A DNA stretch of 48,950 nt from Lutibacter sp. (GTDB taxonomy: Bacteria; Bacteroidota; Bacteroidia; Flavobacteriales; Flavobacteriaceae). Under the pieces are notes generated by a model, which searched no databases, had not been told where the DNA came from, and saw only the letters and a program-made list of their open reading frames with translations. Position 1 is the first letter of the stretch, and every line of letters starts with the position of its first letter. The stretch is from NCBI GenBank assembly GCA_028696945.1, contig JAQVGD010000003.1:1-48950 (forward strand), in the 5' to 3' direction. Position numbers and translations under genes: made by a program. This document shows, in pieces, positions 8,303-16,875 of this stretch.

Positions 8303-9503
8303 TTCTGTTTGGAGGTCTTTGTTTTTTGTTTTTTGGACTGCCGCTGCTTTGTTTGGCTTGCATCGTTGTTTGTAAATTTTTAGGTTTCTTTTTGTTCCTA
8401 TTTTTTCTTTTTGGGATATCAAAACGCGTTAAGCTGTCTTGCCCCACAACATCCTCAAATTCTGCTGCATCTTCTACCAACAATTCAAATTCATAATCTT
8501 CCAAAGAGGCAACAGGCTTGTTGGCTTTATTTAAATCTATAATTTCTTTAACATTTTCAATAGTTAATTTATACCACTTATTTCTGTCATTTTTATACGT
8601 GTACCACAAAACCCTTTTAAAAATATCCATTTTAATAAAAACAGCTTCTCCTTTTATCGTTTTTAACTCAATATCTTGTCGCGGGAAATCGGATAAAGCA
8701 TCTAAATACGTATCCAATTCATAATTTAAACAGCATTTTAATTTTCCGCATTGGCCGGCTAATTTTTGTGGATTTAACGACAATTGCTGATAGCGTGCCG
8801 CGGTAGTATTCACTTTTCTTAAATCTGTTAACCATGTTGAACAGCACAATTCCCTTCCACAGGAACCAACACCTCCTAATCGAGCTGCTTCTTGGCGTAA
8901 GCCCACTTGTTTCATTTCAACTCTGATGCTGAAAGTGCTTGCCAAATCCCTAATTAATTGCCTAAAATCTACACGGTCATCTGCAGTATAATAAAAAGTG
9001 GCTTTGTTGCCGTCACCTTGGTATTCCACATCAGAAAGTTTCATTTTTATGCCCAGCCTGCCCAAAATCTCTCTTCCTTTATATTGGGTTTCATATTCCT
9101 TTTCGCGAGCAGCTTTCCAAATATCAATATCTTTTTGAGTGGCTTTTCTATATATTTTTTTTACTTCATCACTGTCAAAGGCAATGCCTTTTTTCTTCAT
9201 CTGAATTCTTATCAATTCTCCGGTCAATGAAACCGTTCCAATGTCATGACCTGGATTTCCTTCCACGGCAATTATATCGCCAATAGAAATTTGCAGATTG
9301 TCAACATTGCGATAAAAATGTTTTCGTCCATTTTTAAATCGGACCTCAACAATGTTCAGTGGTTTTTGACCAGTTGGCAACGACATGTTCGCTAACCAGT
9401 CAAAAACAGAGAGTTTTTCACAACCTCCATCTCCGCAATTTCCATTGCTTTTGCAGCCTTTCGGCACGGTATTTATATCTGAAGAGCAACTATTACAGCT
9501 CAT
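8277..9503 (-). CDS. PSP1-domain protein, RicT/YaaT-like
   Basis: A 408-residue cytosolic protein. The N-terminus is Cys-rich (MSCNSCSSD, then clustered Cys to residue 28). The PSP1 core is at about 100-300, containing VGSCGRELCCSTWL and AGQCGKLKCCLNYE. These paired cysteines are typical of the RicT/YaaT family, which in Bacillus subtilis joins RicA and RicF as an Fe-S complex affecting RNase Y. In Bacteroidota its role is not established. The C-terminal 60 residues are Lys/Asn/Pro-rich and probably disordered, and they overlap the gldH start region. It appears to be the first gene of a PSP1-gldH-PBP1A unit. Confidence 0.85.
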   Translation of the reverse strand: MSCNSCSSDINTVPKGCKSNGNCGDGGCEKLSVFDWLANMSLPTGQKPLNIVEVRFKNGRKHFYRNVDNLQISIGDIIAVEGNPGHDIGTVSLTGELIRIQMKKKGIAFDSDEVKKIYRKATQKDIDIWKAAREKEYETQYKGREILGRLGIKMKLSDVEYQGDGNKATFYYTADDRVDFRQLIRDLASTFSIRVEMKQVGLRQEAARLGGVGSCGRELCCSTWLTDLRKVNTTAARYQQLSLNPQKLAGQCGKLKCCLNYELDTYLDALSDFPRQDIELKTIKGEAVFIKMDIFKRVLWYTYKNDRNKWYKLTIENVKEIIDLNKANKPVASLEDYEFELLVEDAAEFEDVVGQDSLTRFDIPKRKNRNKKKPKNLQTTMQAKQSSGSPKNKKQRPPNRSANPKKNK

Positions 9504-9615
9504 ATATTTTTATATTTTTATATTGTTTGTAAAACTGAAAATCAATTTTACGGTCTTCACTAATTTGTAAAGATATAATTAATATTGTTAATTTTAAAAC
9601 GATAAAAAACAGGGA

Positions 9616-9846
9616 TTATGTTTGTTTTACGTCAATAATTTTTACTGGACAGGCTTCTTTCGCTTTTGTTACTGCTTGCAAAATGCCCATATTTGCCGAT
9701 TTAAACGTGAAAAAACCTCTTTTTTCTATGGAATGAAGCAACACCGCCTTTCCGTCTTTTTTCGACATTTGAAAATGGGCAGGTGCCTGTTCCACACAGT
9801 AATTACAGCCTATGCATTTGGCTCTTTGTAATGTGATAATTACCAT
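9616..9846 (-). CDS. Small 4Fe-4S ferredoxin
   Basis: A 76-residue soluble electron carrier. The sequence CIGCNYCVE gives three cysteines at 11, 14 and 17, and a fourth in ACPVKI near the C-terminus completes one [4Fe-4S] site. There is no second CxxCxxCxxxCP set, so this is a single-cluster ferredoxin. It stands alone between the PSP1 gene and the U32 gene, with 112 and 152 nt gaps. The redox partner cannot be deduced from the neighbours. Confidence 0.88.
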   Translation of the reverse strand: MVIITLQRAKCIGCNYCVEQAPAHFQMSKKDGKAVLLHSIEKRGFFTFKSANMGILQAVTKAKEACPVKIIDVKQT

Positions 9847-9906
9847 TCTTTATTTCTGAATTATGAATTACTACTTTTGATTATGATCTTTTAACATACA
9901 TAGTAC

Positions 9907-9926
9907 AGACAGCTCGCGAGCTGTCT
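9907..9926. repeat. Perfect 20-bp palindrome
   Basis: AGACAGCTCGCGAGCTGTCT equals its own reverse complement and lies in the 152-nt gap between the U32 gene and the ferredoxin gene. It is much more GC-rich than its surroundings. It has no T-tract on either side, so a simple terminator is unlikely. A protein-binding site or a dispersed palindromic repeat are alternatives. Confidence 0.8.
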
Positions 9927-9998
9927 CTACATTCATTTTTGCCTTTTCAAATTTAATTTATCTACGAACTGCCTGCCAGAAAGGCTTTCAACTTTTCC

Positions 9999-11276
9999 TT
10001 ACCCAACTTCAACAATGGCACTTCCAACTTCCGCATTCATGGGAACAATTTTATATAATTTATCTGATGGACGAATTCTAAAATCTATTTTAAAAGTGCA
10101 GGAATCGCCTTTTTGGGCTTTTTCTCCAACAACGTCATTTATGTACATTTGGGTAATTTCCATTTCTTTGGCACCAGTGGTTGGACCCGTAATTAAAATG
10201 GTATCGCCAACAGAAATTTCATAAGCTTCAATTTTAAATTCGGCAATGTTGGTTTTGGGAAAATAATGCATTCCTTTACCTACATACACCTTTTTCTGTG
10301 TGGCTTGGCTACCCGAACCATTGCTCCATTCCCCTAATTTTTGTCCCAAATAATAGCCGCTCCAAAATCCGCGATTATACACTTTTTCCAATTCCAGCAT
10401 CCAGGAAATCACTTTTTCTTTGCTGTAAGTTCCCGCTTCAATACTGTCAATGGCATCGCGGTAACATTTAATTACCTTTGCCACATATTCAGGAGCTCTT
10501 CCCCTTCCTTCAATTTTCAAAACTTTTACCCCGGCATCTTCAATTTGATCCAAAAAATCGATGGTACACAAATCTTTTGGCGACATAATATACTCATTAT
10601 CCAATTCCATTTCAAAACCAGTTTCCTGATCGATTACCGTATATTTTTTTCGACAATTTTGTTTACAAGCACCTCTGTTTGCCGATGAATTGGAAGAATG
10701 TAAACTCATATAACATTTTCCTGAAACCGCCATACACAATGCTCCGTGTCCAAAAATTTCAATTTCCAATAAATTTCCCGAAGGTCCGCGTACGTCTTCT
10801 TTCATAATTTGTTCGGTAATTTTTTTAACCTGACGCAAGCTCAATTCGCGGCTCAACACCATGGTATCGGCAAACATAGCATAAAATTTCGCCGTTTCAA
10901 TATTGGTAACATTTATTTGGGTTGAAATATGAACTTCCATTCCAATAGCCCTTGCCGAAGCAATAACTGCCTGATCCATGGCGATAACTGCTGTAATATC
11001 TGCTTCTTTTGCTTTTTGAAGCAAGGTTTTAACAACAGATAGATCGTGGTCGTAAATAATGGTATTTAAGGTAAGATAAGTTCTAACATTTTTTGCTTTG
11101 CATCGCGCTGAAATTTCTTTCAAATCATCCATAGTAAAATTTATGGAAGCCCTAGCGCGCATATTTAACTGCTCAACGCCAAAGTAAACTGAATCGGCAC
11201 CATTATCCAATGCGGCTTGCAACGATTCAAAACTTCCAGCGGGAGCCATCAATTCAATTTTTCCTGTAGTAGTCAT
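9999..11276 (-). CDS. Peptidase U32-family protein, TrhP/YegQ-like
   Basis: A 425-residue member of the U32 family, whose best-known bacterial members (TrhP/YegQ, RlhA, UbiU/V) are RNA or ubiquinone hydroxylation factors rather than proteases. The N-terminus IELMAPAGSFESLQAALDNGADSVYFG is diagnostic, as are the HGALCMAVSGKCYMS segment and the conserved cysteines in RGACKQNCRKKY that probably bind a cluster. The start at 11276 (MTTTGKIELM) is chosen because a TAATTTTG promoter element lies at 11295-11302, just upstream; the longer GTG frame from 11330 would run through it. TrhP-type 5-hydroxyuridine tRNA modification is the likely role, by inference. Confidence 0.87.
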   Translation of the reverse strand: MTTTGKIELMAPAGSFESLQAALDNGADSVYFGVEQLNMRARASINFTMDDLKEISARCKAKNVRTYLTLNTIIYDHDLSVVKTLLQKAKEADITAVIAMDQAVIASARAIGMEVHISTQINVTNIETAKFYAMFADTMVLSRELSLRQVKKITEQIMKEDVRGPSGNLLEIEIFGHGALCMAVSGKCYMSLHSSNSSANRGACKQNCRKKYTVIDQETGFEMELDNEYIMSPKDLCTIDFLDQIEDAGVKVLKIEGRGRAPEYVAKVIKCYRDAIDSIEAGTYSKEKVISWMLELEKVYNRGFWSGYYLGQKLGEWSNGSGSQATQKKVYVGKGMHYFPKTNIAEFKIEAYEISVGDTILITGPTTGAKEMEITQMYINDVVGEKAQKGDSCTFKIDFRIRPSDKLYKIVPMNAEVGSAIVEVG

Positions 11277-11294
11277 TTTGTTTTTGATTTTTGG

Positions 11295-11302
11295 CAAAAT
11301 TA
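11295..11302 (-). promoter_or_regulatory. -7 element (TAATTTTG) of the U32 gene
   Basis: The minus strand reads TAATTTTG, matching the flavobacterial -7 consensus TAnnTTTG. It lies 18 nt before the ATG at 11276 and implies a very short leader. Confidence 0.55.
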
Positions 11303-11450
11303 CAATATTTATAATAACTATTTCAGCCACAAATCTTTTATCATTTTTTTAACAGAAAAATATTTATCTGTTAATTTCCAATAATTTAGGCTTATTTCTT
11401 ACATTTTTTTATAAAATTTGCATCAGTATAAAAATTAAAAAAATAATTAG

Positions 11451-11534
11451 ATGAAACGAGCACAACAAATTTTGATATACAAAGGAATAATTAATGGCGA
11501 ACAGCATCTGTTACCGCAAAAAAATAAAATTTAA
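11451..11534 (+). CDS. Candidate leader ORF in the repeat before asd (27 aa)
   Basis: A 27-codon ORF begins MKRAQQILIYKGIINGEQ and ends with PQKNKI, then TAA, four bases (ACAG) and the asd ATG. It is colinear with ORF B of the left array. Most differences from ORF B change the amino acid, which argues against strong selection on the peptide. It could act as a coupled leader peptide or merely be part of a DNA repeat. Confidence 0.28.
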   Translation: MKRAQQILIYKGIINGEQHLLPQKNKI

Positions 11535-11538
11535 ACAG
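11451..11538 (+). repeat. Solitary inverted copy of the left-edge repeat, ending at the asd ATG
   Basis: This 88-bp stretch matches the reverse complement of the 1-354 array units base for base over most of its length, with no indel against the 90-177 unit. Shared blocks include ATGAAACGAG, CAAATTTTGATA, ATTAATGGCGAACAG and AAACAGATGAAA. In the array, the position of the next unit's ATGAAA is taken here by the asd start ATGAAA at 11539. The copy therefore supplies the entire immediate leader of asd. Confidence 0.9.
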
Positions 11539-12531
11539 ATGAAAGTAGCTGTTGTAGGCGCAACTGGAATGGTGGGAAACGTGATGTTGCAAGTGTTGGC
11601 GGAAAGAAATTTTCCAATTACGGAATTGTTGTTGGTTGCCTCAGAACGTTCTGTTGGTAAGCATATTGAATATAAAGGAAAAAAATACACCATTATTGGC
11701 ATGCAGGATGCCGTTGATGCGCGCCCTGATATTGCTTTATTTTCAGCAGGCGGAACTACTTCTGAAATCTGGGCTCCAAAATTTGCTGAAGTTGGAACTA
11801 CGGTTGTTGACAATTCTTCTGCCTGGAGAATGGATCCAACCAAAAAATTGGTAGTTCCTGAAATTAATGGCAACGAACTAACCAAAGAAGACAAAATTAT
11901 TGCGAATCCAAACTGCTCAACCATTCAATTGGTAATGGCCTTGGCTCCTTTGCATAAAAAATACCACATGAAACGCGTGGTCATTTCTACCTATCAATCG
12001 GTTTCTGGCACTGGCGTAAAAGCCGTACAACAACTTGAAAATGAGTCGAAAGGCATCAAAGGAGAAATGGCTTATCACTATCCAATTAACAGAAATGCCA
12101 TTCCGCAGTGTGATGTGTTTTTAGAAAACGGCTATACCAAAGAAGAAATGAAATTGGTGAAAGAGCCTAAGAAAATATTAAATGACGATTCTTTTTCGGT
12201 TACCGCAACCGCCGTTCGTATTCCAACGTCGGGCGGACATTCGGAAGCGGTGAACGTTCAGTTTGAACAGGATTTTGACTTGAGCGAAGTGCGTAAATTG
12301 TTAAGCGAAATGCCCGGAGTTATTGTTAAGGACAATTTGGATACCAATACCTATCCGATGCCAATTTACGCGCACAATAAAGATGAAGTTTTTGTTGGCA
12401 GAATTAGAAGGGATGAATCGCAACCAAACACCTTAAATATGTGGATTGTGGCCGATAACCTTCGCAAAGGTGCCGCAACAAATACCATACAAATTGCAGA
12501 ATACCTGATTGTAAATAAGTTGATTGGTTAA
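11539..12531 (+). CDS. asd: Aspartate-semialdehyde dehydrogenase
   Basis: A 330-residue NADPH-dependent enzyme converting aspartyl phosphate to aspartate semialdehyde, the branch point for Lys/diaminopimelate, Met and Thr. Visible motifs: the nucleotide-binding GATGMVGNVML at the N-terminus, the catalytic Cys C126 in NPNCSTIQLV, SVSGTGVKAV and the IPTSGGHSEAVNV segment with the active-site His. The start at 11539 (MKVAVVGATG) fits the fold exactly. The upstream in-frame ATG at 11494 lies within the repeat copy and would add 15 unrelated residues. It is divergent from the U32 gene. Confidence 0.96.
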   Translation: MKVAVVGATGMVGNVMLQVLAERNFPITELLLVASERSVGKHIEYKGKKYTIIGMQDAVDARPDIALFSAGGTTSEIWAPKFAEVGTTVVDNSSAWRMDPTKKLVVPEINGNELTKEDKIIANPNCSTIQLVMALAPLHKKYHMKRVVISTYQSVSGTGVKAVQQLENESKGIKGEMAYHYPINRNAIPQCDVFLENGYTKEEMKLVKEPKKILNDDSFSVTATAVRIPTSGGHSEAVNVQFEQDFDLSEVRKLLSEMPGVIVKDNLDTNTYPMPIYAHNKDEVFVGRIRRDESQPNTLNMWIVADNLRKGAATNTIQIAEYLIVNKLIG

Positions 12532-12618
12532 AAAGCAGGAAGGTTAAAAGTTGAAAAGTTTATTCGTTGGGTATTTATGGGCTAAAAACAAAATGTTTAA
12601 AAAAGCTACAAATATTTG

Positions 12619-12626
12619 TATCTTTG
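12619..12626 (+). promoter_or_regulatory. -7 element (TATCTTTG) next to a start codon
   Basis: TATCTTTG fits TAnnTTTG. Only five bases separate it from the ATG at 12632, so the expected transcription start falls on or next to the start codon and the mRNA would be leaderless or nearly so. Confidence 0.6.
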
Positions 12627-12631
12627 TGTGA

Positions 12632-13411
12632 ATGGAAAAAATAGGAGATATAGAAATTCGCGTAGTTGGCAAATTTGGCAATGAAGAGTTAAGCCCTGGC
12701 AACTATGATATTAAACATATTGCATCGATTTTGCAAAATGTTGAAGACCTGCTGTACCCAAACAATAAAAAAGACAGACCGATTATATCTTACAATATTA
12801 AAGAAGGTTCCGTTAAGCATATTTTTAAAACCGCCATTCAAACTATCATCGGATTTAGTGCTGTGTTATCAGAGGTTCAGTCAAAAAATTCTATTGATTT
12901 CCTAGAATTAAAAACTGCACGCGCCATTGAAAATATTCAATATTTGGCGCTTCAAAAAAACTATGAATTTCAAATTAAAACTTCTTTAAAAGAAGATTTC
13001 GAATTAATTATAAATCCTTCAACCAAATTTATTAGGACTGAAAATATTTGGGTTGATGCTGAATTGTACTTTTACGGCATCTTAAAAGATGCTGGTGGCA
13101 AAAGCAAAGCAAACATCCATCTTGATACTGAAGATTATGGATATTTATCTATTGAAACTGGGGAAGAATTTTTAAAACAAAGAGAAGAAAATTTGTTGTA
13201 TAAAAAATTTGGGGTTAGGGCAAATGGAAAACAAAATATTGAAACTGGCGAAGTTGACACAAAATCATTGAAGCTTTTAGAGTTAATTAATTACAATCCA
13301 AAATTTGACAGCGAGTATTTAAATAGCCTAATTTCTAAAGCCAAGAAGAATTGGAAGGAAATTAATGCTGATGAATGGTTATTGAATTTAAGAGGTGGCT
13401 ATGAAGCATAG
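12632..13411 (+). CDS. Unknown protein paired with a PIN-domain protein
   Basis: A 259-residue protein I do not recognise. It has no signal peptide or membrane segment. The N-terminus (MEKIGDIEIRVVG, then an LSPGNYDIKHIASIL segment) looks like mixed alpha/beta structure, followed by an IKEGSVKHIFK segment and a hydrophobic stretch near residues 70-80. The C-terminus is rich in Lys and Trp. The last 11 nt overlap the start of the PIN-domain gene, implying coupled expression. It is much larger than a typical type II antitoxin, so an antitoxin role is only a guess from the arrangement. The promoter at 12619 suggests it heads a two-gene unit. Confidence 0.75.
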   Translation: MEKIGDIEIRVVGKFGNEELSPGNYDIKHIASILQNVEDLLYPNNKKDRPIISYNIKEGSVKHIFKTAIQTIIGFSAVLSEVQSKNSIDFLELKTARAIENIQYLALQKNYEFQIKTSLKEDFELIINPSTKFIRTENIWVDAELYFYGILKDAGGKSKANIHLDTEDYGYLSIETGEEFLKQREENLLYKKFGVRANGKQNIETGEVDTKSLKLLELINYNPKFDSEYLNSLISKAKKNWKEINADEWLLNLRGGYEA

Positions 13412-13883
13412 CGTTCTTCTCGACACAAGCTTTTTTATTAGACTTTTAAATGACGAAGATCCACTTCACAAAAATGCGGTTGGTTATTTTAAATATTTTT
13501 TAGAAAATGAAATAACGCTTAAAGTTTCCACCATTTCAATCGCTGAGTATTGCGTACTCGGAAAATTAGATGATTTGCCTCTCAACAATGTTCAAATTGT
13601 TCCATTTAATCTAAAAGAAGCCGAGAGAACGGGAGAATTCGCAAAGATAATTTTTATTGAAAATAAAATAAGTTTAAAAAAATTATTTCCAAGAGCCATC
13701 ATACCAAATGATTCAAAACTTTTTGCCCAAGCGGATTTAGACAAGACTGTTAGTCATTTTGTAACTTCTGATTCTAGGTCAAAAAATACGTTTAAGATGC
13801 TTAAAAAGTCAACGATTCCTAAATTTGAGATCATTAGCATTGATGTTCCTTATACGCATACTTTTGGTGTTTTAGATTTATAA
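13401..13883 (+). CDS. PIN-domain protein, probable ribonuclease
   Basis: A 160-residue protein with the PIN fold pattern. Candidate metal-binding acidic residues are D8 in VLLDTSFFIRLL, E49 in SIAEYC, D104 in IPNDSKLFAQADL and D125 in VTSDSRS, placed as in VapC-like nucleases. The start ATG at 13401 is preferred; a GTG two codons upstream (13395) is possible. It overlaps the 12632 gene by 11 nt. It is slightly longer than most VapC toxins (about 130-140). The role may be toxin, RNA processing or defence; the sequence supports the fold, not the target. Confidence 0.78.
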   Translation: MKHSVLLDTSFFIRLLNDEDPLHKNAVGYFKYFLENEITLKVSTISIAEYCVLGKLDDLPLNNVQIVPFNLKEAERTGEFAKIIFIENKISLKKLFPRAIIPNDSKLFAQADLDKTVSHFVTSDSRSKNTFKMLKKSTIPKFEIISIDVPYTHTFGVLDL

Positions 13884-13929
13884 AAACCGAGCTATCAAGA
13901 TATTATATTATTTAATTCGTTATTAATTC

Positions 13930-16530
13930 TTATTGCTTCTTTTTAAATAAATTCTTCAAAGCGTCTTTAACAATGCTGTCCTTTGCTTTTTCAATGGTTT
14001 GTTTTGGCGTTGCTGTTTTTGTGGTATCAACGCTCTTAGTTTGGGTTGTGTCAACTTTTGTTTTCCCTGGAATTAAGTTGCCTAAAGCTTCGGTTGCCTG
14101 ATTGATTAGTTTACCTTTTTGCATGTCAACCAATTGCGTAACCAAATTGGTCGTGGCCTGACCAATGTCGGTTGAAACTTTCGGATTGGCAAAACTTCCT
14201 GTTAAAATGGCGTTTATTGGCAAATTTTCGATTTTTGCAGCATCGGCTGGCGTTAATTTGGAAATTAATTTATTGACTTCCGTACCTAAATATTTTGCAG
14301 GAACATCGAATTTTAAGTTATATGCCATGCTTTGGTCAAAACCGTGTGAACCTGCAACTTCAATATTGATATCCTGATATTTAAGTGTAAAAGGGTTGAT
14401 TTCTACTTTTCCGTCTTTAAAAGTCAATGCCATTTTTAAAGCATCCAAATTTAACTTTTCAAGATCAATAAACTTCACGTTTGAAGCCAAAGAAGTCAGC
14501 AGTTGTGAATTGGCTGAACTTATTTTTGAACCCAACAATTGACCGATTAAATTTCCTGAAATAGATTTAAGATCTGGCGTCATATCATCGGTTAAATTCC
14601 CCGATAATTTTATGGTTGAATTCAGCTTTCCCATAACGGCGTTGGCAATTGGCGCAATGGCTTTTAACATGGCCAACTGCGTAAAAGATTCTGAAATATT
14701 CAAGGAATTTAACCCCAAATTCATTTCAAATTTTGGCGTTTTTTCTTTGGTGGAAACCATGCCGCTTAATGCTATTTGTCCGTCAAAAACATTCATTTTT
14801 AAATTGCTCAATGTTACGGCTTCATCTTTAATAGTCAAATTCCCTGAAACTTCTTTTAAATTTAAATTATCATAAACTACTGTGGTTGCCTTGGCGGTGA
14901 TGGCAACATCTAAAAACGCAGGAATTTTAAGTGCTTCTTTGGTGGTTTTAGTTGCAGTGGTATCGGTCTTTGTTTCCATAAAATCAGCAACTTCAAATTG
15001 TTGGGAAGTCATATTAAAATTTCCCTTCAGCACCTGATTTTTAAAAATAAATCCATAAAAATTATCCAAATTTCCAGTCACCTGAAAATCGGAATTTCCA
15101 GTTTCTCCTTCAAAAGTATTCAGACGAATATCTTTTGGTGTAAAGGCAATGGCGGCTCGTTTAATTTTAAATGGTTTTGCCATTTCCTCACTTTCATAAT
15201 TAAAATCGGTTACCGTAATGGTACCCGAATTTTGTATATTTTGATACTGACTTGCTTCAACCGATTTCATGTCAAATCGTGTTACCACATCAGCTTTTAA
15301 AATACCTGTTAAAGGTTTTTCCAATTTTACTGGGTATGCTTTGGATACATTTGCCAAATTTATAATTCCTTTAAGTTCTGCATTTATCAACGGATTTTCG
15401 GCAACATTTTTAATGGTTGCTTTTGCGTTAAACACATCTTGATCAATGGTAAATGACAACTTATTAAGGTCTATGTATGTATCATTAAATATTCCGGTTT
15501 TGTTTACAATACGAGAATCTATTACAATATTTTTTACAGATTTTGGTAAATCAGGATATTGAAATGAAGCATTGTTTGAAGCAATTTCAACATCAAAAGT
15601 AGGAATTGTGGTATCAGAATAAGTTCCTTTAACAAGGCCGTTTACCATAAAATCACCAGATGTTTTTACGCCATCTAACTTTCCTGAATACATTTCTGGA
15701 ATCAATCCCAAAAAGTTTTTAAAAGATGACGTTGGTGTTTTAAATTTCATGTCATACACTTGTCCAGCATCTGTCATCTGAATAAATCCATCAAACGCAA
15801 TTGGCAACAAATTTACCAAAGCTTCATTTTCCTTAAAAGTATATTTAAGATTTTCTAAATCCAACCCCAAAACGGCATCAAGCGACAGTGCCACATTTTT
15901 TAAATAGTTTATTTTATTGATGGAAACAGCCAATTTGGCGGTAGATTTTGTTTTTAAGTCCAGTATTTTATTTTTAAAATCGCCACTACCTTCATGGTTG
16001 ATGCTGTCCAAAATCACGCTCATATTAGAGGCTGCATCAAAATAAGTAAAGCGAAGGTTTTTAAGGGCATAATGCTGAAAGTTCAGGGTAAACTCCTCAT
16101 TTTTAGAGGTGTCTTTTTCTTCTTTATCTTTTAAGGCAATGTCGTAATTAGACAAACCATCTTTGTTATAAATAATATTCACTTTCGCGTTTTCACTGCT
16201 AAAAGCCTCAATGCTCATAGGTTCTCCTTTTCCTTTAAAAAGTGCTGCGATACTCATTTTTAGGGTAAAAGTTTCAGAATAAAACAAGGTGTCCTTTTCA
16301 AAAGGAGCCTTGTTAACAATGCTTAAATCATCAATGATAACAGTAGCTTTGGGAAAGTTTTTAAACAAACTCAAATCCACATCCTCAAAAGCTACCACTG
16401 CATCAACATTTTTATTGATTGAATTTAATACCAATTCCTTGATTTTTACTTTAAATAAAAAGGGTGTAGCCACAAGAACAATAGCAAAAATCAATAAGAT
16501 GATTCCAATTATTTTAAATGCTTTTTTCAT
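13930..16530 (-). CDS. AsmA-family inner-membrane/periplasmic protein
   Basis: An 866-residue protein with one N-terminal transmembrane anchor (about 5-27) and a long beta-rich periplasmic body. The N-terminus, with FEDVDLSLFKNFPKATVIIDDLSI near residues 47-70, and repeated KxxG-type strands are typical of AsmA/TamB-like proteins, which form lipid-conducting bridges between the membranes. The C-terminal 70 residues are Lys/Thr-rich, ending with FKKKQ. No partner gene is adjacent. AsmA-like assignment is secure at the family level; a specific lipid cargo cannot be inferred. Confidence 0.83.
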   Translation of the reverse strand: MKKAFKIIGIILLIFAIVLVATPFLFKVKIKELVLNSINKNVDAVVAFEDVDLSLFKNFPKATVIIDDLSIVNKAPFEKDTLFYSETFTLKMSIAALFKGKGEPMSIEAFSSENAKVNIIYNKDGLSNYDIALKDKEEKDTSKNEEFTLNFQHYALKNLRFTYFDAASNMSVILDSINHEGSGDFKNKILDLKTKSTAKLAVSINKINYLKNVALSLDAVLGLDLENLKYTFKENEALVNLLPIAFDGFIQMTDAGQVYDMKFKTPTSSFKNFLGLIPEMYSGKLDGVKTSGDFMVNGLVKGTYSDTTIPTFDVEIASNNASFQYPDLPKSVKNIVIDSRIVNKTGIFNDTYIDLNKLSFTIDQDVFNAKATIKNVAENPLINAELKGIINLANVSKAYPVKLEKPLTGILKADVVTRFDMKSVEASQYQNIQNSGTITVTDFNYESEEMAKPFKIKRAAIAFTPKDIRLNTFEGETGNSDFQVTGNLDNFYGFIFKNQVLKGNFNMTSQQFEVADFMETKTDTTATKTTKEALKIPAFLDVAITAKATTVVYDNLNLKEVSGNLTIKDEAVTLSNLKMNVFDGQIALSGMVSTKEKTPKFEMNLGLNSLNISESFTQLAMLKAIAPIANAVMGKLNSTIKLSGNLTDDMTPDLKSISGNLIGQLLGSKISSANSQLLTSLASNVKFIDLEKLNLDALKMALTFKDGKVEINPFTLKYQDINIEVAGSHGFDQSMAYNLKFDVPAKYLGTEVNKLISKLTPADAAKIENLPINAILTGSFANPKVSTDIGQATTNLVTQLVDMQKGKLINQATEALGNLIPGKTKVDTTQTKSVDTTKTATPKQTIEKAKDSIVKDALKNLFKKKQ

Positions 16531-16602
16531 AATTCAACTATTTTTTATTGATGAAATTTAGTCTTTGGTTTGGGTATGTAATCTTTTTTAGCAAATTTAA
16601 CA

Positions 16603-16610
16603 CAAAGGTA
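16603..16610 (-). promoter_or_regulatory. -7 element (TACCTTTG) of the AsmA-like gene
   Basis: TACCTTTG on the minus strand fits TAnnTTTG and lies 73 nt before the ATG at 16530. A second match, TAAATTTG at 16592-16599, is slightly closer. The rest of the 369-nt gap up to folB holds the heptamer array, the folB promoter and AT-rich sequence in which I see nothing else. Confidence 0.45.
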
Positions 16611-16808
16611 AAGGTAATAAAAAAGAGAATAGGGGAAATGGAAACAGTGAATAGTTCAAGACTAAGGGAATAAGGGTAAAAACTGAGCTTCTCTGATTAA
16701 TGTTGACCAGTTTTTATTAATTTTTAATTTTTTCTTCATAGAAAAATATACCCAATCTTCTCGCTCTAAAAGTGGGACAGGCTTCTCAAAAGGGAAATAT
16801 TTTGTTAA

Positions 16809-16864
16809 ACTTCGGACTTCGGTCTTCCGACTTCGGACTTCGGGCTTCGGGCTTCGGACTTCCG
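16809..16864 (+). repeat. Heptanucleotide minisatellite (ACTTCGG-type, 8 copies)
   Basis: Eight consecutive 7-mers of ACTTCGG or its one- or two-base variants (TCTTCCG, GCTTCGG, ACTTCCG) run from 16809 to 16864. The array ends 11 nt before the folB -7 element, so the -33 region of that promoter lies within it. Copy-number change would shift upstream promoter sequence. Confidence 0.9.
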
Positions 16865-16875
16865 ACTTTTCACAC

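Noticed and set aside
8303-8422. N-terminal extension of GldH
   Set aside because: These residues overlap the PSP1 gene in another frame and would bury the lipoprotein signal 40 residues inside the protein.
13395-13400. GTG start for the PIN protein
   Set aside because: The ATG two codons downstream is the better start, and MKHSVLLDTSFF fits the usual PIN N-terminus; not excluded.
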